DNA of 64,000 nucleotides, from the NCBI RefSeq assembly GCF_030063445.1, contig NZ_JASITD010000006.1, forward strand, positions 89,749-153,748, read 5' to 3'. The notes beneath the pieces were generated by a model. That model saw only the letters and a program-made list of their open reading frames with translations, searched no databases and was not told the DNA's origin. A program made the position numbers and the translations under genes. Positions 33,130 to 43,163 of this stretch are shown here, one piece after another. Positions within the stretch are counted from its first letter, which is position 1; each line of letters begins with the position of its first letter. The DNA is from Hymenobacter sp. H14-R3 (GTDB taxonomy: Bacteria; Bacteroidota; Bacteroidia; Cytophagales; Hymenobacteraceae).

Positions 33130-33165
33130 AAAAAAGGCTTACCCACACGTGGGTAAGCCTTTTTG
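33130..33165. terminator. Bidirectional terminator between the RDD and SusD genes
   Basis: GGCTTACCCAC at 33136-33146 pairs exactly with GTGGGTAAGCC at 33149-33159, with A6 before it and T5 after it. It therefore provides a U tract for transcripts arriving from either side of these convergent genes. Confidence 0.92.
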
Positions 33166-33187
33166 CTTGAAGCGCGAACGCTACTTG

Positions 33188-34687
33188 CTAGTTGCGGGTC
33201 ATGGCCTGGTTGGTAGCCAGCTCACTGGCCGGAATGGGCCACACGTAGAGCGAGTTGTTGGGCTCCACGGTACCCACCGGGCCTTTGCCCGGGATGGTGG
33301 CGTTGAGGCGCATCAGGTCGTTGTTGCGCAGGCCTTCGCCCAGAAACTCGATGCGGCGCTCCAGCACCAGCGCATCGGCAGCGGCGCTTGCCGAGCCCAG
33401 GCCAGCAGCCGTGTAGGCCGTAGCCCCCGAGCGGCTACGCACGGCGTTGAGCAGCAGCAGCGCCTGGGAGTCGACGTTATTGGTAGAGCGCACGCGGGCC
33501 TCGGCCAGGTTCAGAAGCACCTCGGCGTAGCGGATAACCGGGGCCTTATCGGTGTAGGGCGTGCCGGTGGGGTACTTCTTGAGGAACGTTTCGGTACCAG
33601 ACTTTACCACGAAGTTGGTGCGGCGGGCATCGGCAGTTTCCCAGCGGGTATCGACTACGAGGCCCCCAGCGGTGGTGTTCAGGCCATATTCACCATTGCC
33701 GCCCAGGGAGGAGGGTAGGTAGTAGTAGGCCAGCTGGTTTTGGGTGCCGGGTGCGTCCTGGGCCGTGAAGGGGAAGGACATAATGCTCTCGGTAGTTTCC
33801 TGCGGCGTGGCAAACACGGCTGCTACCGAAGCGTTGAGCGCATTGGCTACGCCCGTAGCAGCGGCAAACGGGGCCGTGGCCGGCACTATCTTATTGGCTT
33901 CCGTAATAACGTCGGCGTAGCGGCCCATGCTCAGGTATACCCGCGTTTTGAGGGCGATGGCCGTGTTGCGGTGCGCCCGCGTCACGTTCAGGGTAGTGGC
34001 CGTGGCACCGTAGGTCAGGGGCAGGTTTTGCTCGGCAAAGGTGAGGTCGTCCAAAATCTGGGCGTACACCTCGGCTACCGTGCTGCGGGCCAGGTTGTTG
34101 TTGTCGGAGCCGGTTTCGCCCTTCAGGCGCAGCGGTAGGCCCGGGCGGGTGCCCCCGCCGTCGGTATAAGGCCGGGCGTAGAGCTGAAGCAGCGAGTAGT
34201 AGCAGAGGGCCCGCAGCAGCCGCGCCTCCCCGCGGTAGTTGAGCACCGTGGCGGCGTAGGTGCTTGGGAACGTGGGCACTACGAACTTGCTGGCATTGGC
34301 ATCGAGGCCGGCCAAAAACACATTGACCTGGTTGATAGCCTGGTAGCCGTAGGCCCAGGCGTTGGTCACGTCGTTCTGCGACTGCTCAGTCTCGGTGTGG
34401 TTCCACACGCTGAGGCCCGTTACGGCGTTGGACATCCGGTTGAGAAAGTCGTTGGCCCGAATGTCGCCGTAAATCTGCATCCGGCCCCCCAGGAAGTTGC
34501 CCGTTTTCACGAAGCCATACAAGCTGTTGACCTGCAAGGCAATCCGGTCGGGTGAGCTGAATACCACCTGGTCCGAAAACTGAATCTGGGGCGTGGGGCT
34601 CAGTAAGTCGTTCTGGCAAGAGAAAGTGCCAAGCGCCAGCAGGGCGGTGCATACTACGGCCGTAGTCTTTTTTAGTGCGAATTTCAT
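33188..34687 (-). CDS. SusD/RagB family outer-membrane lipoprotein
   Basis: A 499-residue surface lipoprotein that captures a nutrient and passes it to the SusC-type transporter encoded just upstream. The lipobox is LLALGTFSCQN (Cys at residue 24). SusD-type features follow in order: the N-terminal helical TPR part (AYGYQAINQVNVFLAGLD), LRALCYYSLLQLYARPYTDG, TAIALKTRVYLSMGRYADVI, and the C-terminal VIRYAEVLLNLAEARVR. The substrate is not evident and no glycoside hydrolase or protease adjoins the pair. It starts 12 bp after the SusC stop. Confidence 0.95.
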   Translation of the reverse strand: MKFALKKTTAVVCTALLALGTFSCQNDLLSPTPQIQFSDQVVFSSPDRIALQVNSLYGFVKTGNFLGGRMQIYGDIRANDFLNRMSNAVTGLSVWNHTETEQSQNDVTNAWAYGYQAINQVNVFLAGLDANASKFVVPTFPSTYAATVLNYRGEARLLRALCYYSLLQLYARPYTDGGGTRPGLPLRLKGETGSDNNNLARSTVAEVYAQILDDLTFAEQNLPLTYGATATTLNVTRAHRNTAIALKTRVYLSMGRYADVITEANKIVPATAPFAAATGVANALNASVAAVFATPQETTESIMSFPFTAQDAPGTQNQLAYYYLPSSLGGNGEYGLNTTAGGLVVDTRWETADARRTNFVVKSGTETFLKKYPTGTPYTDKAPVIRYAEVLLNLAEARVRSTNNVDSQALLLLNAVRSRSGATAYTAAGLGSASAAADALVLERRIEFLGEGLRNNDLMRLNATIPGKGPVGTVEPNNSLYVWPIPASELATNQAMTRN

Positions 34688-34699
34688 TATAGAATACGA

Positions 34700-37600
34700 T
34701 TAGAAGCCGATGTTGAAGCCTGCGGTATAGGTGCGAGCCTGACCTACCGAGTTGCGGTCAACGCCCGCGCCCGTGTTGCTGGCCCCGTTGGTGGAGATTT
34801 CGGGGTCGATGCCCGAGTACTTGGTCACCAAAGCGGCGTTTTGCACCTGCACATACACGCGGGCGCTGGCCACGCTCAGGCGGCTGAGTAGGGTGGAGGC
34901 GAAGGTGTAGCCCAGCTGCACGTTGCGCAGGCGGGCAAAGTCGCCGCGCTCCACGTTGGATGACATAATCAGGGCCGAGCCGTTCGACACGTTGTCGCCA
35001 TACACCACGCGGGGGTAGGTGGCGTTGGGCGTTTCGGTGGGCGAGGTCCAGTGGTTCTTGATATCCGAGGCATTGTTCCAGAAGCGCTGGTCGTGCAGGC
35101 CGGCCTTAGTGCCGTTGTAGATGTAGTTGCCCCCCGAAAACTGGATGAACACGCCCAAATCCAAGCCCTTGTAACGGAAGGTATTATCCAGGCCGCCGTA
35201 CCAGGTAGGCAACACGGGGCCGTAGTACAGGCCGTCGCCGAGCTGCGTGGGAGCCGTGGTGTTGGTGCCGTCCGATACCTTGGTCCAGCCCGTCGAGCCG
35301 GCACCGGTGGTGCCCTGGTAGTTGTACTGCACCAGGGTGCCGTCGAGCTTTTTGATGATGCGCTGGCCGTTGGCGGGGTTCACGCCGAGCGACTGCACGG
35401 CCAGGATTTCGCCCACCGAGTGACCCACCTGCGTGTAGTTTACCGTTTCGAGGCCCGAGGTAGCCGTGCCAATGGCCGGCTGCCCCTCGTAGGCCAGCGA
35501 CCGGATGCGGTTTTTGAGCGTCGTGATGTTGCCGCTCACCGTCCAGGTAAAGGCTTTATTCTGGATGGCGTTGAAGCGCAGGTTAAACTCAATGCCTTCG
35601 TTCGACATGGCGCCCACGTTGGCCGGGATGGTGGTGCCCACGTTGGCGGGGCCGGGGGTCGTGCTGTTCGGAATGCCCTTGGAGGGTGCCTGCGGCACGT
35701 CCAGAATCAGGCCATCTACGAGGTTGTGGTAGTAGGCGAAGTCGCCCGTCAGGCGGCTCTGAAGCAGGCCAAACGAGAGGCCAACATCCGTCTTTTTGCT
35801 CACTTCCCAAGTCAGGTTGCTATTACCCGCGCTGGCATAGTAAATGCTGGCATTGGCGCCATAAAGGCCCGAGCCATAGGTTTGGAGCGAGGCAAAGTCG
35901 GCAATGCCCTGGTTGTTGCCCACGCTGCCGAAGCTGCCCGTCACCTTTAGAAAGTCAACTACCCGGCCCACGCCGGAATTTTTCCAGAAGTCTTCCTCCG
36001 ACACGGCGTAACCCACCGAGGTGCCGTAAAAGTTACCAAATTTCTTGGCCCAGGCCGAGTAGCCGTCGCGGCGCACGTTAAAAGTCAGCAGGTACTTGCG
36101 GGCGTAGTTGTAGTTGACGCGGCCGAAGAACGACACCAGGTAGCTGGTGCCCTGAAAATTGCCCGCCGCCGCAATGTTGGTATAGTTGCCTTGGAAGGTA
36201 GTGAAGAAGGGGTCGGCTACCTGGGTGCGGGTGGCACCCCAGCGCAGCACGTCGGTTTTTTGCTGCTCGTTGCCAAGGAGCACCGACAGGTTGTGCTTCT
36301 CGTTGAAGGTATGGTCATACTGCAAGGTGTTCTGCCAGTTCCAGCGCTTATTGGTGCGGAAATAATTGCTGGCCGAGCCGCCGGTCGAGAAGCCGTCGCC
36401 GGCAATGGCGGTGGCAAATGACTTGTCCTCAAACGAGATGTTGTCGATACCAAACGTAGTGCGCAGGCTCAAGCCCTTGATAATCTCATAGTTGGCATAC
36501 ACGCTACCCTGAATGGTATTGTTCTCCGACGTAAAGTAGTTGTTGTCCAGGTCCACTACGGGGTTGTAGTAGCTGGGGAACAACGGTGCTTGCGTGGGGC
36601 TAGTGGGGTTGATATTGGCCCCCGGTCCAATGCCGGCGTTACCTCCCGGCACGAATAGGCCTGCGTTGTAGTTACCGTCGGCGAGGTAGGGTGCAATGTT
36701 GGGGGGCAGCACCAAGGGCAGGCGGCCCAGGCCGGCCGTGCCAAAAGCGCCATCGGCTACCGAGCCCGAGTTAGGGGCGGCGTTGCGCGAGTTGGAGTAG
36801 TTGAAGCGCACGCCCGTAGTGAAGCGGTTAAACAGCGTGTGGTCGACGTTGAGGCGGGCGGCGTAGCGGCGGAACTCATTGTTTTGCAACATGCCCTTCT
36901 GGTTCGAGTAGTTCACCGACGTGTAGTAGGTGGTTTTGTCGGTGCCGCCCGAGAAAGTGAGGTTGTGGTTGGTCGAAACCCCCGTGCGGTAGATGTAGTC
37001 GTACCAGCGCGTGTCTACTGGGCTGCCGTTGGCATCCAGGGTGGGCTTAAAGCTGCCTTCGTTGTTGGTGGCGGCTGCCCCAATGGCCCGGCGGTTGGCA
37101 TTGAGGTTGCTCACGGCCTCGTTCTTAATGGCCATGTAATCGGCTGCGTTCAGCACGTCGTATAGGCGCACGGGCTTGGTCACGCCCACCCAGGTATCGT
37201 AGGAGATGTGGCCCTGGCCCTTTTTACCGCGCTTGGTGGTTACCAGAATAACGCCGCCCGCGGCCCGCGAGCCGTAGATGGCCGTGGCCGAGGCATCCTT
37301 GAGCACGTCCACGCTCTCAATGTCTTCGGGGTTGATGCTGGCGAGCGGGTTGTTGGGCACGTTGCCCACGGCCGAGTTATTGCCCGAGTAAGTGGGGATG
37401 CCGTCGATAACGAACAGCGGCGACGAGCTGAGCGAAATCGAGTTCACACCCCGGATGCGGATAACGGGCGGGTTGTTGAGCACGCCGTTGGGCGTGGTGA
37501 TGTTCACGCCCGGCGCGCGGCCCTGCAAAGCCTGGTCGAAGCTTTGTACCGGGGCCGTGGCAATCTCCTTGCCCGAGATGGTAGCCACCGAGCCCGTAAG

Positions 37601-37954
37601 GTCGCGGCGCGACTGCGTGCCGTAGCCCACTACCACTACCTCGTCGAGGCCGGTTTCGGTGCTTGCCATCGCTACGTTGATGCTGCTCTGGTTGCCAATG
37701 GCTACCTGCTTGGTGTCGTAGCCTACGTAGGAGAAAATGAGGGTGGTGGCCGTAGTCGGCACCGATAGGTCGTATTTACCGTCGGCATTGGTGGAGGTGC
37801 CCAGGCTGGTGCCTTTTACCAGTACCGTAACGCCCGGAATGCCTGCACCATCGGCCCCGGCTACCGTGCCCGATACCGAGCGGTTCTGCGCCCGTAGGTC
37901 AGTGGCCGTCAGCGCAAAGACCAGTGAGAAAAACAAGAGTAAGAGTTTCTGCAT
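34700..37954 (-). CDS. SusC/RagA family TonB-linked outer-membrane transporter
   Basis: A 1084-residue TonB-dependent transporter. A signal peptide (to about residue 22, DLRAQ) is followed by a carboxypeptidase-regulatory-like domain (SGTVAGADGAGIPGVTVLVK), a plug with the SusC signature (GLDEVVVVGYGTQSRRDLTG, LQGRAPGVNIT, VIRIRGVNSIS, PLFVIDGIP) and a barrel ending in TYTAGFNIGF. It works with the SusD lipoprotein downstream. No sigma/anti-sigma pair or other regulator is encoded next to it. The upstream region is unusually AT-rich. Confidence 0.95.
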   Translation of the reverse strand: MQKLLLLFFSLVFALTATDLRAQNRSVSGTVAGADGAGIPGVTVLVKGTSLGTSTNADGKYDLSVPTTATTLIFSYVGYDTKQVAIGNQSSINVAMASTETGLDEVVVVGYGTQSRRDLTGSVATISGKEIATAPVQSFDQALQGRAPGVNITTPNGVLNNPPVIRIRGVNSISLSSSPLFVIDGIPTYSGNNSAVGNVPNNPLASINPEDIESVDVLKDASATAIYGSRAAGGVILVTTKRGKKGQGHISYDTWVGVTKPVRLYDVLNAADYMAIKNEAVSNLNANRRAIGAAATNNEGSFKPTLDANGSPVDTRWYDYIYRTGVSTNHNLTFSGGTDKTTYYTSVNYSNQKGMLQNNEFRRYAARLNVDHTLFNRFTTGVRFNYSNSRNAAPNSGSVADGAFGTAGLGRLPLVLPPNIAPYLADGNYNAGLFVPGGNAGIGPGANINPTSPTQAPLFPSYYNPVVDLDNNYFTSENNTIQGSVYANYEIIKGLSLRTTFGIDNISFEDKSFATAIAGDGFSTGGSASNYFRTNKRWNWQNTLQYDHTFNEKHNLSVLLGNEQQKTDVLRWGATRTQVADPFFTTFQGNYTNIAAAGNFQGTSYLVSFFGRVNYNYARKYLLTFNVRRDGYSAWAKKFGNFYGTSVGYAVSEEDFWKNSGVGRVVDFLKVTGSFGSVGNNQGIADFASLQTYGSGLYGANASIYYASAGNSNLTWEVSKKTDVGLSFGLLQSRLTGDFAYYHNLVDGLILDVPQAPSKGIPNSTTPGPANVGTTIPANVGAMSNEGIEFNLRFNAIQNKAFTWTVSGNITTLKNRIRSLAYEGQPAIGTATSGLETVNYTQVGHSVGEILAVQSLGVNPANGQRIIKKLDGTLVQYNYQGTTGAGSTGWTKVSDGTNTTAPTQLGDGLYYGPVLPTWYGGLDNTFRYKGLDLGVFIQFSGGNYIYNGTKAGLHDQRFWNNASDIKNHWTSPTETPNATYPRVVYGDNVSNGSALIMSSNVERGDFARLRNVQLGYTFASTLLSRLSVASARVYVQVQNAALVTKYSGIDPEISTNGASNTGAGVDRNSVGQARTYTAGFNIGF

Positions 37955-38269
37955 GAGTAGGTTTTGTGAGCGTTAAGTGAAAACTGACTCGGCGAATATA
38001 CTGGCGTAATTCGCGCATCTGCACGCATTTTTTTTGAATAACGGTCTTTTACTAAGGCTTTTACGGTAGGTGGTGTTAAGTAACAAATTGACTAACAATA
38101 AATTGATACCGAAAAAATCAAATTTGCATTAAGTGATGAAAAAAATTACTCGCTACATGAGTAAGCAAACACCTGCCAATGAGGCGCTATTAATCAGGGC
38201 AGAGCCAGGTATTCTAACGCCGTATTTGGAGTCTTTTTTGGGGCGCGTTGGGTAGCCAGGAACGCATTA
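37955..38269. other. AT-rich upstream region of the SusC gene
   Basis: About 315 bp without a gene. It contains A/T runs such as GATACCGAAAAAATCAAATTTG (38105-38126, shown by position) and presumably the promoter of the SusC-SusD operon. No exact TAnnTTTG element at suitable spacing was found on the minus strand. Confidence 0.4.
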
Positions 38270-38317
38270 GCCCACTAGCAAGGCCGGCCCCACCCGGGGC
38301 CGGCCTTGCTAGTGGGC
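38270..38317. terminator. Strong hairpin downstream of the DUF4394 gene
   Basis: A 22-nt arm beginning GCCCACTAGCAAGGCCGGCC (38270-38291) is exactly complementary to 38296-38317 with a 4-nt loop. It follows the stop of the minus-strand gene at 38338 by about 20 bp. The T-rich tail (TATATTTTT) lies on the plus-strand side, so its efficiency for the minus strand is uncertain. Confidence 0.75.
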
Positions 38318-38337
38318 TATATTTTTAAGCAGCGGTG

Positions 38338-40362
38338 CTATTCGGTGAGCGCCACCTGGCGGGTGCCAGCGGCCTGGCCGTCGAAGCTGAGGCGGAAGAA
38401 ATAAAGGCCGGCGGCCTGGCCGTGGCGGCTCCAGCGCAGGGTCTGGGGGCCGGCGGCGAGCTGGCCGGCATCTACCTTGTCCACGGTGCGGCCGAGGGCG
38501 TCACTCACGATGAGCTCGACGCGGGCGGCGCGGGGCAGGCCAAAGCTGAGGCTGGTGGTGCTGGCGGCCGGGTTAGGATAGAGCGTGAAGCTGGTAGCCA
38601 GCTCCGTAGCGCGGCTGGACGTAACCACGCCGGTAGCGGCGGCAATGGCAATGTCGCGGGCGGCTATGCCGTTGCCGATGGCCCCCACCAGGGTTGCGGC
38701 CCCGGTGGTCAGGTTCACGGTGTAGAGCGACGTGTTGGCCGAAGTGCCGGTGCTGGCCACCAGGTAGGCCGTGTTCGTGCCAGCCACGGTGCTGTAGATG
38801 TCGAGCGAAACGGTAGGCGTAGCGGCGTTCACCGTGATGCCCGAGGCACCTACGGTCGTCAGCTGGCCGTCGGCGGGTGGGTTGGTGGTGGCCTGGGTAT
38901 TGAGCAGGTTCAGCACCTGGTCGTAATTGTAGAGCGTGGTGGCGGTAGTGCCGCTGAAGCTATTGGTGTAGGCTACTGTGCCAATGGTGGGCGTATTAGT
39001 ACCCGCAGTATAGGCCACCACCCCATCGGTGAAGGCTAGCGCGCCGGTGATGGGGTTGAGGCGGTAGTTGGTGCGGTTGGTCCCCACCACCCGGATGCGG
39101 TCCACGGTCGGGTTAAAGTCGAAACCCACGTTGCCCGTGCCCAGCTCCAGGCGGATAGCCGTGCCGATAGCAGAAGCCACGCCCGTCACAGCGTTAATAG
39201 TGTAAATCTGCGAGTTGGCAACGCCGGCGGCGGCCGTGGCATTGTAGCCCAGGGCGTAGAGCGCGTTATTGAGCGGGCGCACATCCATACCCACCAGGGT
39301 CTGGGCGGCATCCACCCCCGTAATGCCCGTCGAGGTGCGGATGGCGGTGGGCAGGGCCGTGTCAAACGTGAGCAGGTTGGTGCCGGCCAGGGCGTAGGCC
39401 AGCTGGCCCGTGATGGCCGGCAGCGTGGCCGGGCGGGCAATGGCGAAGGCAATATCCGTAACCAGGGTACCGGCCGGGCCCACGGCTCCTACGGCTACCA
39501 TATTGGCCCCCGTAATAAAATCGAGGGTGTAGAGCTGGGTAGTGGCGGCGGCGGCGGTGCCGGTCGCAATGGTGAGGTAGGCCGCGTTGGCGCTGGTAGT
39601 AGGGTTGAAATAAATATCCAGGTCGGTGGCCAGGGCCGTGGCCGTATTCACCGTCAGGGCCGTGCGGCTGTTGAGCACGCCATCGTTGGGCGGGTTCTGC
39701 ACCGTGTAGAGGCTTTTGGCCTCGTCGATGTCATAGAGCACCGTGGTAGTAGCCCCAATGTAGGAGTTGCCGTAGGCCACCGACCCGATTACGGGCGTTT
39801 GGCCCGCGTTGGCGTCGGCGGGTACTACCGGAGTCGCCGTGGGGTTGCCGGGGTTATAGGCCAGGTTGCCATCGGTGAACGCCAGCGCGCCGTTGTTGGG
39901 GTTGAGGCGATAGTTGGTGTTGTTGCTGCCCGTAACCCGGATGCGGTCCACGGTGGGGTTAAAGTCGAAGCCAATTCGGTTGGTGGTCGTGCCCAGGTTG
40001 AGCGTAGTGAGCGCGGCACCTACGGCGGTCAGGGCACCAGTGGTAGCGTTCAGGCTGTAAAGCTGCGACTGCGTGCCGGTGGGGTTGTAGCCCAGCGCAA
40101 ATAGCTGGCCCGTATTGGGGCGCGTGTCGAGCCCCACCAGGGTTTGGCCGGCGGTGAGGCCCGTAACTGGCAGCGTAGCCGTGAACGTACCCGGGGCCGT
40201 TGCGCTGAAAGTTACCAGGCTAACGGCACCTGTTGTAGCCACAGAAAGGCCATAAACGGTTTGGGCGGCGGCGGGCAGGGCAGTGGCCCCGGCCAGTAGT
40301 AAGCCCAGCGCTAAGCCGCGGCGGGTAGCTGCTCCAAAATCGAAAGTAGAGAGTGCACGCAT
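38338..40362 (-). CDS. Secreted DUF4394 protein with type IX sorting domain
   Basis: A 674-residue secreted protein. A signal peptide follows the ATG at 40362 (RRGLALGLLLAGATALPAAAQ). Two tandem DUF4394 domains are seen, each with the same series of motifs: TVYGLSVATTG or LAYALAGTNLLTFD, then TLVGLDTRPN or TLVGMDVRPL, FDFNPTVDRIRV, NYRLNP.TGALAFTDG and IGSVAY or IGTVAY. The last 85 residues form a C-terminal type A sorting domain (SFTLYPNPAASTTSLSFGLP to RQVALTE) that directs export by the type IX system. DUF4394 is thought to form a propeller-like fold; its role is unknown. The longer frame to 40452 would hide the signal peptide. Confidence 0.9.
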   Translation of the reverse strand: MRALSTFDFGAATRRGLALGLLLAGATALPAAAQTVYGLSVATTGAVSLVTFSATAPGTFTATLPVTGLTAGQTLVGLDTRPNTGQLFALGYNPTGTQSQLYSLNATTGALTAVGAALTTLNLGTTTNRIGFDFNPTVDRIRVTGSNNTNYRLNPNNGALAFTDGNLAYNPGNPTATPVVPADANAGQTPVIGSVAYGNSYIGATTTVLYDIDEAKSLYTVQNPPNDGVLNSRTALTVNTATALATDLDIYFNPTTSANAAYLTIATGTAAAATTQLYTLDFITGANMVAVGAVGPAGTLVTDIAFAIARPATLPAITGQLAYALAGTNLLTFDTALPTAIRTSTGITGVDAAQTLVGMDVRPLNNALYALGYNATAAAGVANSQIYTINAVTGVASAIGTAIRLELGTGNVGFDFNPTVDRIRVVGTNRTNYRLNPITGALAFTDGVVAYTAGTNTPTIGTVAYTNSFSGTTATTLYNYDQVLNLLNTQATTNPPADGQLTTVGASGITVNAATPTVSLDIYSTVAGTNTAYLVASTGTSANTSLYTVNLTTGAATLVGAIGNGIAARDIAIAAATGVVTSSRATELATSFTLYPNPAASTTSLSFGLPRAARVELIVSDALGRTVDKVDAGQLAAGPQTLRWSRHGQAAGLYFFRLSFDGQAAGTRQVALTE

Positions 40363-40589
40363 GAATTGATGAGAGGAGTAAAGGGTGAAAATCAATAAGT
40401 TGCCTAGCTCATTGAGCTTAGATTGAAGCCACTTACGCCAAAACATACGCACTTGGATGAACTATTTATGAATTTTAATCCCAATTTAATCACCCGCCTT
40501 TCGGCCCCTCCCAGCGCTGAGCCGCGGGCCGGCGTCGTTTTTTGAAAGCTACCCGCACAGTGTGGGCCAGGCGAAGCGCCTGAACATAG

Positions 40590-40630
40590 AAAAAGCACGT
40601 CAATAACTGCGTGAATCAGCCTGACGTGCT
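40590..40630 (-). terminator. Terminator after the GNAT-nitrilase gene
   Basis: Read on the minus strand, AGCACGTCA (from 40630) pairs with TGACGTGCT (to 40594) across a 19-nt loop, followed by TTTTT. It lies 30 bp after the stop of the gene at 40660. The rest of 40363-40589 shows no gene. Confidence 0.8.
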
Positions 40631-40659
40631 CTTCTAAAAGTGGTTATTACCGTGCTTAC

Positions 40660-42369
40660 CTAGTTGGCTGCGGGGGCCTTGCGGCGGCTGGGCCGCGCGG
40701 CGGGCTGGCGCTCCTCGCCCTGGGCCAGCAATTCGTCGTCGCGCTCGGTTTTCTTGGGTATCCAACTCACGCCATAGAGGTCCTTGCGGCGGTCGCGCAG
40801 GTTGCGCACGGCGCCGCTGGTGTTCAGGTCTTTAAGTAAGTCAAGGTCGAGGTCAGCGATGAGGGTCATCTCCGTATTGGGCGTGGCCTCAGCCACGATG
40901 GCATCGTGCGGGAAGGCAAAGTCGCTGGGGCTGAACACGGCCGACTGCGAGTACTGAATATCCATGTTCTCGACGCGCGGCAGGTTGCCCACCGAGCCCG
41001 TAATGGCCACGTAGCACTCGTTTTCAATGGCCCGGGCCTGGGCGCAGATGCGCACGCGCTGGTAGGCGTTCTTGGTATCGGTCCAGAAGGGCACAAACAG
41101 GATTTTCATGCCCTCGTCGCTGAGAATGCGGCTCAGCTCCGGAAACTCCACGTCGTAGCACACCAGAATGCCGATTTTGCCAAAATCGGTGTCGAAACAC
41201 TTAATTTTGTCGCCGCCCCGCATGCCCCAGTAGCTGGCCTCGTCGGGGGTTACGTGCAGCTTGTACTGCTCGTCCACGGTGCCGTCGCGGCGGCACAAGT
41301 AGCTCACATTGTAGAGCTTACCATCTTCATATACCGGCATCGAGCCGGCAATTACGTTGATGTTGTGGCTCACGGCCAGCTCCATCATACGGTTTTTGAT
41401 GGGCTCGGTGAAGGCCGCCATGCCCCGGATGGCTGCCGAGGCTGCCTTCTCGCCGGTGAGGGCCATCATGGGGGCGTTGAAAAACTCCGGAAACAGCACG
41501 CAGTCAGCCTTGTAGCCGCTCACGGTATCCACGAAGAACTCGATTTGCTGGAAAAAGTCTTCCAGGCTGGCCGTGGCTCGCATTTGCCACTGCACAATGC
41601 CGATGCGCACGTTCGACTTCTGGTTGCCGATGAGCTTGTCAAATTCCTCATCGTAGTACACGTTAATCCACTCCAGCAGCGTGGCATAAGCCTTCGACTC
41701 CGAGTCGTAGGGCAGGTAGCCGCGAATGATTTTACGCACGTAAAACTCGTTCGAGAGCTGAAACGTGAGGATGGGGTCCACGAGCTCCTTGTTGCGCACC
41801 ATCTCCACGTACTTGGCGGGCGTCATGTCGCTGGCGTAGGCGGCGTAGCCGGGAATGCGGCCGCCGGCCACCATGGCGCGCAGGTTGAGGCTCTCGCACA
41901 GCTCCTTGCGGGCATCGTAGAGGCGGCGGCCCAGGCGCAGGCTGCGGTACTCGGGGTCCACAAACACGTCGACGCCGTAGAGGGTGTCGCCCTCCGAGTC
42001 GTGGGTATCAAACTTGCCGTTGCCCGTGATTTTGGCGTAGGTATGCTTGTCACCAAACTTATTGTAATCCACGATGATAGCCAGCGCGGCGGCCACCAGG
42101 CGGCCGTTGTCCTCAATGCCAATCTGGCCCTCCGGAAACTTGCGAATGAGCGCTGCAAACTCGTCGGCGGCCCAGGCGCCTTCCATGTTGGAATACACCT
42201 TGTCCATTATTTCCTCGATGGCCTTAAAATCGGAGCGGCGCAGCTGGCGCAGCACCAGCTTGTGGGCTGGCACGGCGGTGGGCGTGAGGCGCTCATCGAG
42301 GGTGGGCTTGCCGTTTTTTTTGTGGTGGGCGCCGCCAGGAGCGGCCTTGGTGCTAGCAGAAGTAGCCAT
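40660..42369 (-). CDS. GNAT acetyltransferase - carbon-nitrogen hydrolase two-domain protein
   Basis: A 569-residue protein with an N-terminal GNAT domain (LRQLRRSDFKAIEEIMDKVY, with the acetyl-CoA loop near VDPEYRSLRLGRRLYDARKE) and a C-terminal nitrilase-superfamily amidohydrolase. The hydrolase triad is visible in LFPEFFNAP (Glu), EQYKLHVTPDEASYW (Lys) and ILVCYDVEFPEL (Cys). This two-domain architecture is known in many bacteria, but its substrate is not established. The C-terminus is basic (RPSRRKAPAAN). The start at 42369 (MATSASTKAAPGG) is preferred because the extra upstream residues look like a spurious hydrophobic extension. It lies downstream of the CoA-transferase genes. Confidence 0.9.
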   Translation of the reverse strand: MATSASTKAAPGGAHHKKNGKPTLDERLTPTAVPAHKLVLRQLRRSDFKAIEEIMDKVYSNMEGAWAADEFAALIRKFPEGQIGIEDNGRLVAAALAIIVDYNKFGDKHTYAKITGNGKFDTHDSEGDTLYGVDVFVDPEYRSLRLGRRLYDARKELCESLNLRAMVAGGRIPGYAAYASDMTPAKYVEMVRNKELVDPILTFQLSNEFYVRKIIRGYLPYDSESKAYATLLEWINVYYDEEFDKLIGNQKSNVRIGIVQWQMRATASLEDFFQQIEFFVDTVSGYKADCVLFPEFFNAPMMALTGEKAASAAIRGMAAFTEPIKNRMMELAVSHNINVIAGSMPVYEDGKLYNVSYLCRRDGTVDEQYKLHVTPDEASYWGMRGGDKIKCFDTDFGKIGILVCYDVEFPELSRILSDEGMKILFVPFWTDTKNAYQRVRICAQARAIENECYVAITGSVGNLPRVENMDIQYSQSAVFSPSDFAFPHDAIVAEATPNTEMTLIADLDLDLLKDLNTSGAVRNLRDRRKDLYGVSWIPKKTERDDELLAQGEERQPAARPSRRKAPAAN

Positions 42370-42485
42370 AAATACGGGTAGAATCAACAAAAAATAACTG
42401 GCCAACCGCGAGGTCAGCCAGTTAGTTAAACCACGTTTAGCCCAAAAAGGATGCGCCGGCCCGCCAAGCGGCCCTTTTGCGCGGG

Positions 42486-43154
42486 CTACACGCCCATCAT
42501 TTCGGGCACTTCGTCGTCGGGCACGGGCACCACCAGGCGGCCGGCGGTGGCGGCCCGTATCTGGGCTACCGACACGCCGGGGGCGCGCTCGCGCAGCACA
42601 AAGCCGTCGGGCGTCACGTCGAGCACGGCCAGCTCGGTCACTATTTTTTTCACGCAGTGCAGGCCGGTAATGGGCAACGTGCAGTCGGATAATAACTTAG
42701 AAGAGCCGTCGCGCGCCACGTGCTGCATGGCCACAATGATGTTCTTGGCCGAGGCCACGAGGTCCATGGCGCCGCCCATGCCCTTCACCATCTTGCCGGG
42801 GATTTTCCAATTGGCGATGTCGCCGCGCTCGCTCACCTCCATCGCGCCCAGGATGGTGAGGTCCACGTGCTCGCCCCGAATCATGCCAAACGAGTCGGCC
42901 GACGAGAAGAGCGACGAGCCCGGCAGCGTGGTTACCGTTTGCTTGCCCGCGTTGATGAGGTCGGGGTCTACCTCGCTTTCGGTAGGAAAAGGGCCCATGC
43001 CGAGCAGCCCGTTTTCGGATTGCAGCTCCACGTCGATGCCGGCCGGAATGTAGTTGGCCACCAGCGTGGGAATACCGATGCCGAGGTTAACGTAGGAGTT
43101 ATTCTGTACTTCTTGCGCGATGCGCTTGGCGATGCCGTGTTTGTCGAGTGCCAT
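42486..43154 (-). CDS. scoB: 3-oxoacid CoA-transferase subunit B
   Basis: The 222-residue beta subunit of succinyl-CoA:3-oxoacid CoA-transferase, which activates acetoacetate for oxidation. The active-site glutamate lies in [14 protein letters not shown], and [15 protein letters not shown] and [20 protein letters not shown] are family motifs. The alpha subunit is encoded 117 bp upstream on the same strand; the gap holds a decaying palindrome. Whether the preferred substrate is acetoacetate or another short acyl group cannot be told from sequence. Confidence 0.94.
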   Translation of the reverse strand: MALDKHGIAKRIAQEVQNNSYVNLGIGIPTLVANYIPAGIDVELQSENGLLGMGPFPTESEVDPDLINAGKQTVTTLPGSSLFSSADSFGMIRGEHVDLTILGAMEVSERGDIANWKIPGKMVKGMGGAMDLVASAKNIIVAMQHVARDGSSKLLSDCTLPITGLHCVKKIVTELAVLDVTPDGFVLRERAPGVSVAQIRAATAGRLVVPVPDDEVPEMMGV

Positions 43155-43163
43155 CTTATAGGG

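Noticed and set aside
40906..42381. 491-codon plus-strand frame opposite the GNAT-nitrilase gene
   Set aside because: The minus-strand protein has clear catalytic motifs throughout; the opposite frame is its shadow.
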